Source: G963662905 sp963662905 (GTDB taxonomy: Bacteria; Bacteroidota; Bacteroidia; Bacteroidales; WRLA01). From it: a DNA stretch of 64,000 nucleotides. The translations under genes and the position numbers were made by a program. Positions 1-8,290 of the stretch are shown here, piece after piece. Under the pieces are notes generated by a model. That model saw nothing but the letters and a program-made list of their open reading frames with translations, was not told the DNA's origin and searched no databases. The stretch is from contig CAXXFD010000003.1 of NCBI GenBank assembly GCA_963662905.2, positions 1,550,001 to 1,614,000 on the forward strand. The letters run 5' to 3'. The first letter of the stretch is position 1; each line of letters starts with the position of its first letter.

Positions 1-897
1 ATTGAATATACATTTACAAAAGCCGGTTTGCCCAAAAATCTATTCCGCAATTTAATCATTTCCTCCGATGGCGTAGAAGCTGTGATCAACAACAAAAACG
101 TCAAAGCAGTGAGTCTAACAGGGAGCGAATCTGCTGGCAGTTCGGTGGCCGCACTGGCAGGCAAAGCACTCAAAAAGGCCGTATTAGAGCTTGGCGGGGC
201 CGATCCTTTCATTGTTTGTTGCGACGCCGACCTTAAAAAAGCTGCCGACACGGCCATTATAGCGCGCCTGATCAATAACGGCCAGAGCTGTATTGCCGCT
301 AAACGGTTTATTGTCCTGGAAAGCGTACACGATGAATTTGTAGCATTAGTCAAAACCAGGCTTGAGAAACTGAAAATCGGAAATCCGACAGAAAAAGGAA
401 CGGATATTGGCCCTTTGGCACGCAAAGACCTACGCGATGAATTGCACCAACAGGTGTTAAAATCTGTGGATGCAGGAGCTAAATTGCTCATTGGCGGCAC
501 GATTCCCAAACGAAGCGGATATTATTACATGCCCGCATTGCTAACAAATGTAAAACCCGGAATGCCGGTTTTTGATGAAGAAACTTTTGGCCCGGTGATG
601 CCTATTATCAAAGCAAAAAATTTGGATGAAGCTATAGAGTTGGCAAACCGTTCCGAATTTGGATTAGGAGCCAGCATCTGGAGCAACGATATCACCAAAG
701 CAGAAAAAATGGCAGGCCGCATTGAAAGCGGAAGTGTATTTATAAACGGAATGACGAAATCAGATCCCCGTCTTCCTTTTGGCGGCGTAAAGAAATCCGG
801 TTTCGGACGGGAGTTATCCTATCTTGGAATCAGGGAGTTTGTAAATATAAAAACCATTTGGATTGGGCTGGTTGCCCCATGCGGACAAGGTTGTTAA
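1..897 (+). CDS. Aldehyde dehydrogenase, 3' part (succinate-semialdehyde dehydrogenase type)
   Basis: The reading frame is open from the first base, so the gene starts upstream of the window and 298 residues are visible. It oxidises an aldehyde to the acid with NAD(P)+. The general-base Glu lies in LELGGADPF (codon 187-189) and the catalytic Cys in GQSCIAAKR (codon 289-291). The ETFGPV motif near 580 and the C-terminal PFGGVKKSGFGREL stretch follow in family order. GQSCIAAKR resembles the succinate-semialdehyde dehydrogenase (Sad/GabD) branch, so that substrate is an inference. A TTG at 28 should not be taken as the start, because homology continues 5' of it. A terminator follows directly, making this the last gene of its unit. 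Confidence 0.9.
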   Translation: MEYTFTKAGLPKNLFRNLIISSDGVEAVINNKNVKAVSLTGSESAGSSVAALAGKALKKAVLELGGADPFIVCCDADLKKAADTAIIARLINNGQSCIAAKRFIVLESVHDEFVALVKTRLEKLKIGNPTEKGTDIGPLARKDLRDELHQQVLKSVDAGAKLLIGGTIPKRSGYYYMPALLTNVKPGMPVFDEETFGPVMPIIKAKNLDEAIELANRSEFGLGASIWSNDITKAEKMAGRIESGSVFINGMTKSDPRLPFGGVKKSGFGRELSYLGIREFVNIKTIWIGLVAPCGQGC

Positions 898-902
898 AAA
901 TC

Positions 903-933
903 TTAGGGATTTCGATTTGAGATCCCTTTTTTA
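903..933 (+). terminator. Intrinsic terminator after the aldehyde dehydrogenase
   Basis: AGGGAT (905-910) pairs with ATCCCT (922-927) across an 11-nt loop and is followed by a run of T. It separates the aldehyde dehydrogenase from trmD. Confidence 0.7.
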
Positions 934-964
934 TTTCATGCCCCCCGGGGTTTTCCGAAAAGCT

Positions 965-972
965 TAATTTTG
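965..972 (+). promoter_or_regulatory. Candidate -7 promoter element for trmD
   Basis: TAATTTTG matches the Bacteroidota TAnnTTTG element and lies 21 nt before the trmD ATG. No good TTG -33 element is seen at the usual distance, so this is only moderately supported. Confidence 0.4.
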
Positions 973-993
973 GCGATTTAATTTGAAATACTT

Positions 994-1686
994 ATGAATA
1001 TAGATATCCTAAGTCTTTTCCCGGAAATGTTTGAGGGGCCGTTCAGCCATTCCATCATCAAGCGGGCAAAAGCCAAAAAACTTGTCGATATCAGGCTGCA
1101 CAATATCAGGGATTTTGCCACAAACAAGCACAAGCAGGCCGATGACTATCCTTATGGCGGCGGTGCAGGTATGGTGATGATGCCGCAACCTGTCGCTGAT
1201 AATATCGAATTTCTCACCAAAGATCAGGAATACGACGAAATCATTTTCACGACACCCGATGGCGAACCTTTTAATCAAAACATTGCCAATCATTTAAGCA
1301 CGAAAAAGAACCTGATGATCATTTGCGGTCATTATAAAGGACTTGACGAACGCATTCGGGAAAAATACATTACACGTGAAATCAGTATTGGCGATTATGT
1401 TTTGTCCGGCGGAGAGCTCGCCGCTGCCGTTATCACCGACAGCCTGGTACGTTTGCTGCCCGGAGTTTTAGGTGATGAAACCTCTGCTTTGAGCGATTCT
1501 TTTCAGGACGGGCTGCTAAGCGCCCCGGTTTATACGCGCCCATATGATTTTCGGGGGATGAAAGTACCTGACATCCTGCTATCCGGCAATGAAAAAAAAA
1601 TAATTGAATGGAAATACCGGCAGTCGTTTGAACGCACAAAAAAAAGGCGACCGGATCTTCTGGGGCAGGAAAGCAGCGAAGAATAG
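994..1686 (+). CDS. trmD: tRNA (guanine-N1)-methyltransferase TrmD
   Basis: TrmD uses S-adenosylmethionine to methylate G37 next to the anticodon of tRNAs reading CNN codons, which prevents +1 frameshifting. The 230-aa length is normal. Family motifs seen are DYPYGGGAGMVM, GHYKGLDERI and EISIGDYVLSGGELAA, the latter two forming the SPOUT trefoil-knot SAM site. The C-terminal domain ends in a basic RTKKRRPDLL stretch. The start is the ATG just after a candidate TAnnTTTG element. It is not clustered here with rpsP, rimM or rplS as in many bacteria; rplS is 54 kb away in this window. Confidence 0.97.
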   Translation: MNIDILSLFPEMFEGPFSHSIIKRAKAKKLVDIRLHNIRDFATNKHKQADDYPYGGGAGMVMMPQPVADNIEFLTKDQEYDEIIFTTPDGEPFNQNIANHLSTKKNLMIICGHYKGLDERIREKYITREISIGDYVLSGGELAAAVITDSLVRLLPGVLGDETSALSDSFQDGLLSAPVYTRPYDFRGMKVPDILLSGNEKKIIEWKYRQSFERTKKRRPDLLGQESSEE

Positions 1687-1759
1687 AAGAATTTGATCAA
1701 CTAAATCAATCTAAATCAAATTAAATCGAACAAAAGTACCACTCAGCTTGTATTTTTAG

Positions 1760-1767
1760 TACTTTTG
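1760..1767 (+). promoter_or_regulatory. Candidate promoter of the coiled-coil/zapA unit
   Basis: TACTTTTG fits TAnnTTTG exactly and lies 30 nt upstream of the ATG at 1798. No TTG at the expected -33 distance is visible. Confidence 0.45.
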
Positions 1768-1797
1768 CTAATTGATTTAATACAATCTGAACGATGT

Positions 1798-2088
1798 ATG
1801 GACAATTTGGATGAACTCATTTCCAGCATTGAAGTCCGGTTAAAAAAATTAATTGACTGCAATGAAAAACTGGAGATTGAAAAAGAGGGGCTTATTGCCC
1901 GCAATAAAGAGTTAAGCCAAAGCCTGCAAAAGCAGAATGAAGAAATCAAGGAACTTAAAAAGAATTTTAATTTAACAACGTATTCAGAATCAATTAAAAA
2001 CAGCAAAGGAAACGCTGAAGCTAAAAAATACATAACCGAACTGGTGCGGGAAATAGACAAGTGCATCACAGTTTTGAAGCAGATGTAA
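1798..2088 (+). CDS. Small coiled-coil protein upstream of zapA
   Basis: This 96-aa protein is almost entirely charged heptad-like sequence (Glu/Lys/Leu/Ile rich), so it should be a cytoplasmic coiled coil. I chose the ATG at 1798 (MDNLDELISS) over an in-frame TTG at 1765, because the TTG lies inside the likely promoter element. It sits 11 nt before zapA, and the two are probably co-transcribed. A division-associated role like that of ZapB, partner of ZapA, is suggested by its position and coiled-coil nature only. I do not recognise a specific domain signature. Confidence 0.75.
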   Translation: MDNLDELISSIEVRLKKLIDCNEKLEIEKEGLIARNKELSQSLQKQNEEIKELKKNFNLTTYSESIKNSKGNAEAKKYITELVREIDKCITVLKQM

Positions 2089-2099
2089 TAAGGGGAAAA

Positions 2100-2393
2100 A
2101 TGAGTTTTATGCCGATATTAAAGATAAGTGTAACCATAGCCGACCGCCCTTACAGGCTTAATGTTGAAAGCGAGGAGGAAGAAGCTCTTTTCCGGGAAGC
2201 AGCCCGGCTTATTGAGGAGCAATCCAAGAAATACGCATCAAATTTTGCCTTTCGCGACAAGCAAGACTTGCTGGCGATGGTAGCATTACAATATACAACG
2301 GAAGCCCTCAACTGCAAGCGGGAATTGCAGGATACACGGGCAGGCTTCACGCAAAAACTCAACTCCTTAGACGAAATGCTAAAAAACAACTGA
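2100..2393 (+). CDS. zapA: Cell division protein ZapA
   Basis: ZapA binds FtsZ and promotes protofilament bundling at the division site. The 97-aa protein has the family layout: a short N-terminal beta part with ISVTIADRPYRLNV, then EEEEALFREAARLIEE leading into a long helix that forms the dimer/tetramer coiled coil. The start could be ATG 2100 or 2109 (MPILKISV). An ATG at 2061 lies inside the upstream gene and is unlikely. The order coiled-coil gene, zapA, structured RNA, rny supports the call. Confidence 0.88.
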   Translation: MSFMPILKISVTIADRPYRLNVESEEEEALFREAARLIEEQSKKYASNFAFRDKQDLLAMVALQYTTEALNCKRELQDTRAGFTQKLNSLDEMLKNN

Positions 2394-2395
2394 TG

Positions 2396-2636
2396 TCATT
2401 TGCTACGTTCTTGCACATAAAATGATATTACCCGCATTGGTCCACCAGTTTGGAAACTCAACAGTAAACTATCCAACAGAGTAAACTTGGATAGCCAAAA
2501 ACAGGCCTCAATCCCTTTGGGATCTTCCTCGGAAGCAGTGGACGTTTGCGGTTGTCCGGAACTCTAAACCTGTCAGTTATGGGGTTACCATAACTCATGG
2601 GCCTTCTGCGGGTATCTTTTGCGCTTCAGGCTTTCC
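2396..2636 (+). ncRNA. ssrS: Structured RNA between zapA and rny, probably 6S RNA
   Basis: The 261-nt gap is rich in nested complementarity. A closing rod is formed by ACCCGCA (2430-2436) with TGCGGGT (2607-2613), continued by GGTCC (2439-2443) with GGGCC (2599-2603) beyond a small internal loop. Inside are an 8-bp hairpin CTATCCAA/TTGGATAG (2469-2494), ACAGG/CCTGT (2501-2505/2569-2573), ATCCC/GGGAT (2511-2523), and AGTTATGG/CCATAACT (2575-2595) on the 3' side. A long closing stem, open centre and 3'-side hairpin resemble 6S RNA, which holds housekeeping RNA polymerase. From memory, 6S RNA is often found beside zapA in Bacteroidota. The ends are approximate and no promoter was identified. Confidence 0.65.
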
Positions 2637-2654
2637 TATTAAATTTAATAACTT

Positions 2655-4196
2655 ATGGACATTATAAGCACAATAGCAGCCGGGCTGGCCGGCCTGATCC
2701 TGGGCGCGATTGGTGTTGCACAATATTTCAAAAAATCAGCAGCATCAAAAAGCAACAGGATATTAAAAGAAGCTGAAGAAAAAGCCGAAGTAATCAAAAA
2801 AGACAAAATCCTTCAGGCAAAAGAAAAATTCCTTCAGCTAAAAGAAGAACATGAGATACTGGTAAACAACCGAAACGCTCAGGTTCAAAAAAACGAAAAC
2901 AGGCTAAAGCAAAAAGAACAAAGCTTAAACAGCAAATTTGAAGAGCTAAAGATCAAGCAAAGAGAAGTCAGCAACCTTAAAACCGAATTGACAACCAAAG
3001 AAGAAGTGCTGTCGCGCAAGGAAAAGGAAGTTGAAAATGCACATCGCGAACATGTGAAAAGACTGGAAACAATCAGTGGACTCACAGCTGAAGAAGCTAA
3101 AGAGCAATTGGTTGAAAGCTTAAAAAATGAAGCAAGGGCCGAGGCAAGCAACATAGCTCAGGAAATTATTGAAGAAGCCCGTCTTTCTGCCAACAGTGAA
3201 GCAAAGAAAATTGTTGTTGAAACTATTCAACGGACTGCTGCCGAGCACGCCATCGAAAATACGGTATCGGTATTCAATATTGAAAGCGACGAAATCAAAG
3301 GCCGTATCATTGGACGTGAAGGACGAAATATCAGAGCTTTGGAAGCACTTACAGGCGTTGAAATCATTATTGATGACAGCCCCGAAGCGATTATCCTGAG
3401 TTCTTTTGATCCGATCCGTCGCGAGGTTGCACGCCTTTCGCTGCACAAACTTGTTACCGATGGCCGCATCCACCCGGCACGCATTGAAGAAGTTGTTGCG
3501 AAAACCAAGAAACAGCTGGATCAGGAAATTATTGAAACCGGAAAGCGTGCCACTATGGATCTTGGAATCCACGGAATGCACCTGGAACTGATCAAACTGG
3601 TTGGAAGAATGAAATACCGTTCATCTTATGGGCAAAACCTGCTGCATCACTCCAAAGAGGTAGCACGTTTGTGCGCAACCATGGCTTCGGAAATCGGGCT
3701 GAACCCCAAAAAAGCCAAACGCGCCGGACTGCTGCATGATATTGGAAAAGTAGCAGAAAACGAAACCGATCTTCCACACGCAATTCTCGGTATGAAACTG
3801 GCTGAGAAATTCAAAGAAAAGCCGGATGTATGCAATGCTATTGGATCCCACCACGATGAAGTGGAAATGGAAACACTTTTTGCTCCTCTGGTTCAGGTTT
3901 GCGATGCCATTAGCGGTGCACGCCCCGGAGCACGCCGCGAAGTAGTTGAAGCCTACATACAGCGCCTCAACAAGCTGGAAGAACTCGCTCTGGACTATCC
4001 GGGCGTTGTTAAAACATATGCCATCCAGGCCGGACGTGAACTGCGCGTTATCGTTGGTGCCGATAAAGTTACCGATGACGATATCAATAAGCTTTCTTAC
4101 GATCTCAGTAAAAAAATCCAGGAAGAAATGACCTATCCCGGACAAATCAAAATTACTGTGATTCGTGAAACAAGGGCTGTGAGCTACGCCAAGTAG
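2655..4196 (+). CDS. rny: Ribonuclease Y
   Basis: RNase Y is a membrane-anchored endoribonuclease that starts mRNA decay. The 513-aa protein shows the full family layout: an N-terminal membrane segment (about residues 3-24), a long Lys/Glu-rich coiled coil to about 200, a KH RNA-binding domain starting at GRIIGREGRNIRALE (about residue 215), and an HD phosphohydrolase domain with LLHHSKEVARL (about 328) and LLHDIGK (about 358) supplying metal ligands. A strong terminator follows the gene. Confidence 0.96.
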   Translation: MDIISTIAAGLAGLILGAIGVAQYFKKSAASKSNRILKEAEEKAEVIKKDKILQAKEKFLQLKEEHEILVNNRNAQVQKNENRLKQKEQSLNSKFEELKIKQREVSNLKTELTTKEEVLSRKEKEVENAHREHVKRLETISGLTAEEAKEQLVESLKNEARAEASNIAQEIIEEARLSANSEAKKIVVETIQRTAAEHAIENTVSVFNIESDEIKGRIIGREGRNIRALEALTGVEIIIDDSPEAIILSSFDPIRREVARLSLHKLVTDGRIHPARIEEVVAKTKKQLDQEIIETGKRATMDLGIHGMHLELIKLVGRMKYRSSYGQNLLHHSKEVARLCATMASEIGLNPKKAKRAGLLHDIGKVAENETDLPHAILGMKLAEKFKEKPDVCNAIGSHHDEVEMETLFAPLVQVCDAISGARPGARREVVEAYIQRLNKLEELALDYPGVVKTYAIQAGRELRVIVGADKVTDDDINKLSYDLSKKIQEEMTYPGQIKITVIRETRAVSYAK

Positions 4197-4216
4197 ATTC
4201 TGAGCATTTTTATTTC

Positions 4217-4253
4217 AAAAGAGGCTGTCCACGAAAAGGCAGCCTCTTTTTTT
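4217..4253 (+). terminator. Intrinsic terminator after rny
   Basis: GAGGCTG (4221-4227) pairs with CAGCCTC (4240-4246) and is followed by seven or more T. It ends the zapA-rny unit. Confidence 0.88.
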
Positions 4254-4301
4254 GTGCACGTTTTATCGCCCCAATAAAACCAATCAAATCCGGAGAAACC
4301 C

Positions 4302-4309
4302 TATCTTTG
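4302..4309 (+). promoter_or_regulatory. Candidate promoter of the terpenoid-synthase-like gene
   Basis: TATCTTTG matches TAnnTTTG and lies about 104 nt before the first possible ATG (4413) and 190 nt before the alternative start at 4500. No clear -33 TTG is present. Confidence 0.4.
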
Positions 4310-4412
4310 AACAAAAGCCCGAATAAACCGAAACCGGCCCAATTTTGAAGCCCTGAAAATTCATGTTGTTTGTTCATCCCGATAGGCACGAATATGATTA
4401 ACTCATCAAATT

Positions 4413-5417
4413 ATGATTATTAAAATCCTAAGCAATACGATTAAAATACCCTCTCTATATCTTTTTCTACGAAAGAGTTATAAAAAGCAGAAACTATTCA
4501 TGAAAAAAACTATTCTGCTTGATATTGAGGATGTTGAGCTAAAGAAAGACCAAAGTCTAACGGAAAAAGACTTCCAAAAAATCAGGCAGTATTATGGATT
4601 GTCCGTAGCAATAACCGGCGAAATATTCTGCCTTCTGAGAGGAACAAAAATGACCCTTCCGGAAAGAAAGACCCTGACTTACTTAGGAGGCTTAACAGGC
4701 TTATTTGATGACTTTTTTGATGAAAAAGACACGCCTGAAGAGCATATTAAAGAACTTATTAATAATCCGGCTATTGAAATATGCAAAAATGCCCATGAAA
4801 AGTTATTCGTCCGGTTTTACTTAAAAGCCCTTGAACAAGAAGGTGGCGAACAAATCAAGAGCAGCTTCAAGGCCGTTTATAATGCCCAGATTTTAAGCAA
4901 ACAACAAACAAACGCAAAGCTGTCTTCCGATGATATTTTGCATATCACCAAACAAAAAGGAGGCGTATCGATACTTTTCTATCGTTCGGCATTAAATGGC
5001 AAGCCCACCGAAATAGAAAACGAGCTTTTAATGAAGATTGGTTTCCTTGGACAATTGGAGAATGATATTTTTGACATTTATAAAGATTATCAGGCAAATA
5101 TATCCACCCTGGCAACAAGAACGAAGTCGATGAAAAACCTCCGGGCTCATTATAATTCAATTCTAGATGAAGTCTATAAATTAATTGAGCAATCAGATTT
5201 TCCACAAAAGAATAAAATAATTTTTGCAAGGTTTATTGCAATAATTGCAGGCAGAGGTTTGGTTTGTTTGGATCAATTGGAAAAACTTGAAAACGACAAC
5301 AGATTTAACTTGCAAGAATACTCGAGGGAAGAATTAATTTGCGATATGGGAACCTTTAAAAACACATTTAAGTGGCTTGCATATTATTTAAAATGGGATG
5401 ATGGCAAAAAAGCTTAA
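4413..5417 (+). CDS. Class I terpenoid/isoprenyl synthase-like protein
   Basis: The 334-aa helical protein carries both metal-binding motifs of class I terpenoid synthases. A DDxxD-type motif (DDFFDE, residues 99-104) ends helix LTGLFDDFF, and NDIFDIYKD (217-225) matches the NDxxSxxxE motif with Asp replacing Ser. The ~115-residue spacing is typical. LGQLENDIFD also recalls the second Asp-rich region of polyprenyl synthases. It would bind an isoprenyl diphosphate through Mg2+; substrate and product cannot be predicted. Translation may start at ATG 4413 or at ATG 4500 (MKKTILL), since the first 29 residues are basic and not clearly part of the fold. It has its own terminator upstream, no same-strand partner downstream, and overlaps the convergent neighbour's stop by 4 bp. 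I see no squalene/phytoene or carotenoid gene nearby. Confidence 0.75.
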   Translation: MIIKILSNTIKIPSLYLFLRKSYKKQKLFMKKTILLDIEDVELKKDQSLTEKDFQKIRQYYGLSVAITGEIFCLLRGTKMTLPERKTLTYLGGLTGLFDDFFDEKDTPEEHIKELINNPAIEICKNAHEKLFVRFYLKALEQEGGEQIKSSFKAVYNAQILSKQQTNAKLSSDDILHITKQKGGVSILFYRSALNGKPTEIENELLMKIGFLGQLENDIFDIYKDYQANISTLATRTKSMKNLRAHYNSILDEVYKLIEQSDFPQKNKIIFARFIAIIAGRGLVCLDQLEKLENDNRFNLQEYSREELICDMGTFKNTFKWLAYYLKWDDGKKA

Positions 5418-6289
5418 AACTCCAAAACCCATGCAGAACGAAACTCAACAGGGAATGATGTTTTTGCCTCCTTTGCCTCTTCTTCCGATTTAAAAGACTG
5501 AAGCGCAATCCGGAAACGGCGGTCGGCACTGATGATTGCAATATGCTTAAAGCCTTTTGTTTTGTAATCCTTTGCTTTTTCCATCGCCTGAATCTCATTA
5601 TCAAAACTTCCGTATATTAAATAGAACTGAGAAGTTGGATTCACAATTAGCGGTATCAAACCGCTTTCTTCAGCTGTTGATTTCGTTACTTCATCTTTTT
5701 TTTCTTTAAAGATCGTACGATCGGTATTACAAACACGGATACCATCATAAGTATCGTCTGCATCACCAAACCAGGCTACAGCATAACCGCGGTAAATCGC
5801 AATTCCTATCGCTTTCCAGTTATAACGGTTCCATTTACCGGTATTGACCATAACAGAGGCAGAAGGCGAGCTCATTTTCCACATTTCAAAGATATTTTCC
5901 GGCAAAGCATCATTATTCTCGTAGTAAGCAATTTCCATTGCATTTCCTTTGTAGTTGGCCAGTTCCAAGGGTTTTTTCCATACACTGTTTTTCCTGCTTT
6001 GTTCTTCCGGATAGCAAATAGGTTTCCATGTGCCATTATCCGACCAGCTATGCAGATTACAATCGCCTTCATCGGGATGATTCAGATAAAGATCACGAAC
6101 GTGCAAATACGCAACATAACTCAGGGACTTGCTCAACGGAAGCGGATCCAGGGCAAATTTCAAACGATAGGTGTTTATTTGCTCCCAAAGGGCCAGTTCA
6201 TCTTCACTGACACAAAAACTTCCGGGTTCCTGTGCTGAAGAGGCAACATGTAATGACAATAAAAATGCGAGCAGAATGATATTTTTCAT
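5414..6289 (-). CDS. Secreted CAP-domain protein with C-terminal SPOR domain
   Basis: The 291-aa precursor begins with a signal peptide (MKNIILLAFLLSLHVASSAQ). Residues ~30-185 form a CAP/SCP-like domain: an early helix (LWEQINTYRLKFALDPLPLS), then HSWSDNG and a region ending WKAIGIAIYRGYAVAWFGD, which is the usual CAP C-terminal strand pattern. Residues ~215-291 resemble a SPOR domain (FYLIYGSFDNEIQAMEKAK and a second strand/helix repeat RFRIALQSFKSEEEAKEAK). SPOR domains bind glycan strands lacking stem peptides, so this should be a periplasmic or envelope protein acting at peptidoglycan. It follows the DUF2961 gene by 14 nt and probably shares its transcript. CAP activity is not predictable from sequence. 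Confidence 0.8.
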   Translation of the reverse strand: MKNIILLAFLLSLHVASSAQEPGSFCVSEDELALWEQINTYRLKFALDPLPLSKSLSYVAYLHVRDLYLNHPDEGDCNLHSWSDNGTWKPICYPEEQSRKNSVWKKPLELANYKGNAMEIAYYENNDALPENIFEMWKMSSPSASVMVNTGKWNRYNWKAIGIAIYRGYAVAWFGDADDTYDGIRVCNTDRTIFKEKKDEVTKSTAEESGLIPLIVNPTSQFYLIYGSFDNEIQAMEKAKDYKTKGFKHIAIISADRRFRIALQSFKSEEEAKEAKTSFPVEFRSAWVLEF

Positions 6290-6303
6290 AATAAATTTAA
6301 TAT

Positions 6304-8253
6304 CTATTTGGGATACAAGCTATAGCGCAATTCATTTGCCGCATCCGGTATGCGGGCATAAAAACCTTGATTTTCCCGAAGCCATTCCGATTTTATTATC
6401 AACTCATTCCATCCTTTTTCCAAAGGCAGAGGAATTGCATTTTTATCAGCCTCAGCATATGTTAAATCACTGTTTCTGTATAATTCCTGACTGTTCAAAA
6501 ACACCTTATGTCCTGTGCTGCAACCGACAAGAAGCATTTTTTCCATTTTTGCAGGGGCAAACACAAAGACGCGTGCATAGAAAATACCGTAATTATATTG
6601 ATTTTCATCCGGATGTTTGAGCAAACCGTCATCATCAGGAAGAACACGCCTCAAACCATATGCTTCTGCGGGAACGTTTCCATCTTCACTATTTTCAACT
6701 ACCTCTGGATAAAATAAACTATCCAGGCCAAGGCGCAGGTGATCCGATAAACGTTTGGCCGGATACACCTGAGACAGCGACCAATTTGAAATAAAATTCC
6801 GAACCGGACTGATTTTTACGGCATCGATTCCTGCATAAAACTCGGCAGAAGCGGGATTTTTCCCCATAATACGAAAATCAATTGATAAACGGCCATCCCG
6901 CACGAAAACATTATCAAAATGCATGACAGGGGCATGGGCATAAGCCGGAGCATATGCATCGAGATACTGGCTTTGCGGCTTGCCGGCAGGACTCACATAA
7001 ATATTGCCCATGTATGGCCCCGTATTCATATAAACATCAACATTATAGGCACTTTCGGCCAAATGAGGAACCGTAAGCGAAAAACGGCTCAGATTGCGCG
7101 AAGCTACCAGAAGCATGGCATCATTGCCCCAATCCGGAGCGTACTCTTCCATATTCTTTGTGGATACTTCTATATTATCGATTGATTCAAAAATAAGATC
7201 TTCAGCTTCGTATGCATCGAAGGGAACATAAGCCTTTGGATATTTACGCATGGGAGCCGAATCAATTTCAGTAAGATGCACATCATGGCCCGACTGATAC
7301 CAGAATACGGTTGAGGAGAAATCGAGCACATCTTGATTATCATGCCCATGTTCGATTGTAAACAAAAGACTTTTATTAAAAAATACAGGAGCATCTGCAA
7401 AAAAACGCCATGCAGAAAAAGTATTTGCATCATCAACGCTTACACCTGACAAATCAGTTTGGGATTGTACATCAAATAAATCCTCAACTCCTGTACCATG
7501 TGCCGAAGGAATACGCGCACCATCAATCCAAATCCGCTCGTCTGAGGCGAAAAAGGCCGGCCTTAAATTGTGCGCGTGCACATTAAGATTTAATCCTGCC
7601 AGAAATCCGGATCCTTTTGTTGCCAGTACCACATAATCTGTATCGTTTTCTGTTTGGTGATCTCTGCTCCAAGCAGCATAAAAACGGGGACAGTCGGGGC
7701 GAATCGAATCCCGGAAAGTATAATAATCTATTTTGTAGTACAGCTCTGGCAGTTCTTCCGGGGATTGATTAATAAGCTCAATTCTGGCTCCTTTCACGAA
7801 AGGCATCGGAAAACGCGACAAAAACTCTGTAGCGTTTGAATATGTATAGAATGTAGATACAGTATCCTGATTTGGCCCCAGGGAGAAAAAATCTGCAATC
7901 GGCACAGAAACAGCGGGGTTTGCGTTCTTGTCCCAAAACATACGCAGCAAAAGGCCACGCATCAGGTCACGGTTGGTTTCATCGATCCTGATCCATAAAC
8001 GTTTAATCAGCCCCTGCCCTTTTTGATCCATTAAAACTGCGGTTTGTCCTGCTTTCAGGTTTATCCTGTCGATATTCCCTCCGGTTGTATCAAAACTGGA
8101 AACCATATGGTATTCCGGTGCTGTTTCCGGGTAGAAACCCCTTGGATCCAACAATTTTTCTGATGCAATATAAACCGTTTCATCATGGCTGCAAGAAACA
8201 ATTAAGAGGAGAAAAATAAATCCAAAAAATATATTTATACGCATAAACATCAA
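6304..8253 (-). CDS. DUF2961 / GH172-type lipoprotein
   Basis: A hydrophobic leader ends in a lipobox-like VSCSHDE, so the 649-aa protein is probably an outer-membrane or surface lipoprotein. The N-terminal half has DUF2961 features: a GQTAVLMDQKGQGLIKRLWI start, VPIADFF, and SAHGTGVEDLF in the middle. DUF2961 includes family GH172, active on fructofuranose- and arabinofuranose-containing sugars. The C-terminal third looks like a beta-rich carbohydrate-binding or lectin-like module. The gene lies 37 nt downstream of galK on the same strand, suggesting scavenging of a sugar polymer, but the substrate is unknown. Start is ATG at 8253 or one of two nearby in-frame ATGs. Confidence 0.8.
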   Translation of the reverse strand: MMFMRINIFFGFIFLLLIVSCSHDETVYIASEKLLDPRGFYPETAPEYHMVSSFDTTGGNIDRINLKAGQTAVLMDQKGQGLIKRLWIRIDETNRDLMRGLLLRMFWDKNANPAVSVPIADFFSLGPNQDTVSTFYTYSNATEFLSRFPMPFVKGARIELINQSPEELPELYYKIDYYTFRDSIRPDCPRFYAAWSRDHQTENDTDYVVLATKGSGFLAGLNLNVHAHNLRPAFFASDERIWIDGARIPSAHGTGVEDLFDVQSQTDLSGVSVDDANTFSAWRFFADAPVFFNKSLLFTIEHGHDNQDVLDFSSTVFWYQSGHDVHLTEIDSAPMRKYPKAYVPFDAYEAEDLIFESIDNIEVSTKNMEEYAPDWGNDAMLLVASRNLSRFSLTVPHLAESAYNVDVYMNTGPYMGNIYVSPAGKPQSQYLDAYAPAYAHAPVMHFDNVFVRDGRLSIDFRIMGKNPASAEFYAGIDAVKISPVRNFISNWSLSQVYPAKRLSDHLRLGLDSLFYPEVVENSEDGNVPAEAYGLRRVLPDDDGLLKHPDENQYNYGIFYARVFVFAPAKMEKMLLVGCSTGHKVFLNSQELYRNSDLTYAEADKNAIPLPLEKGWNELIIKSEWLRENQGFYARIPDAANELRYSLYPK

Positions 8254-8290
8254 TATTAAAATCTTAAGAGATGAGCAAATAACTCAAACA

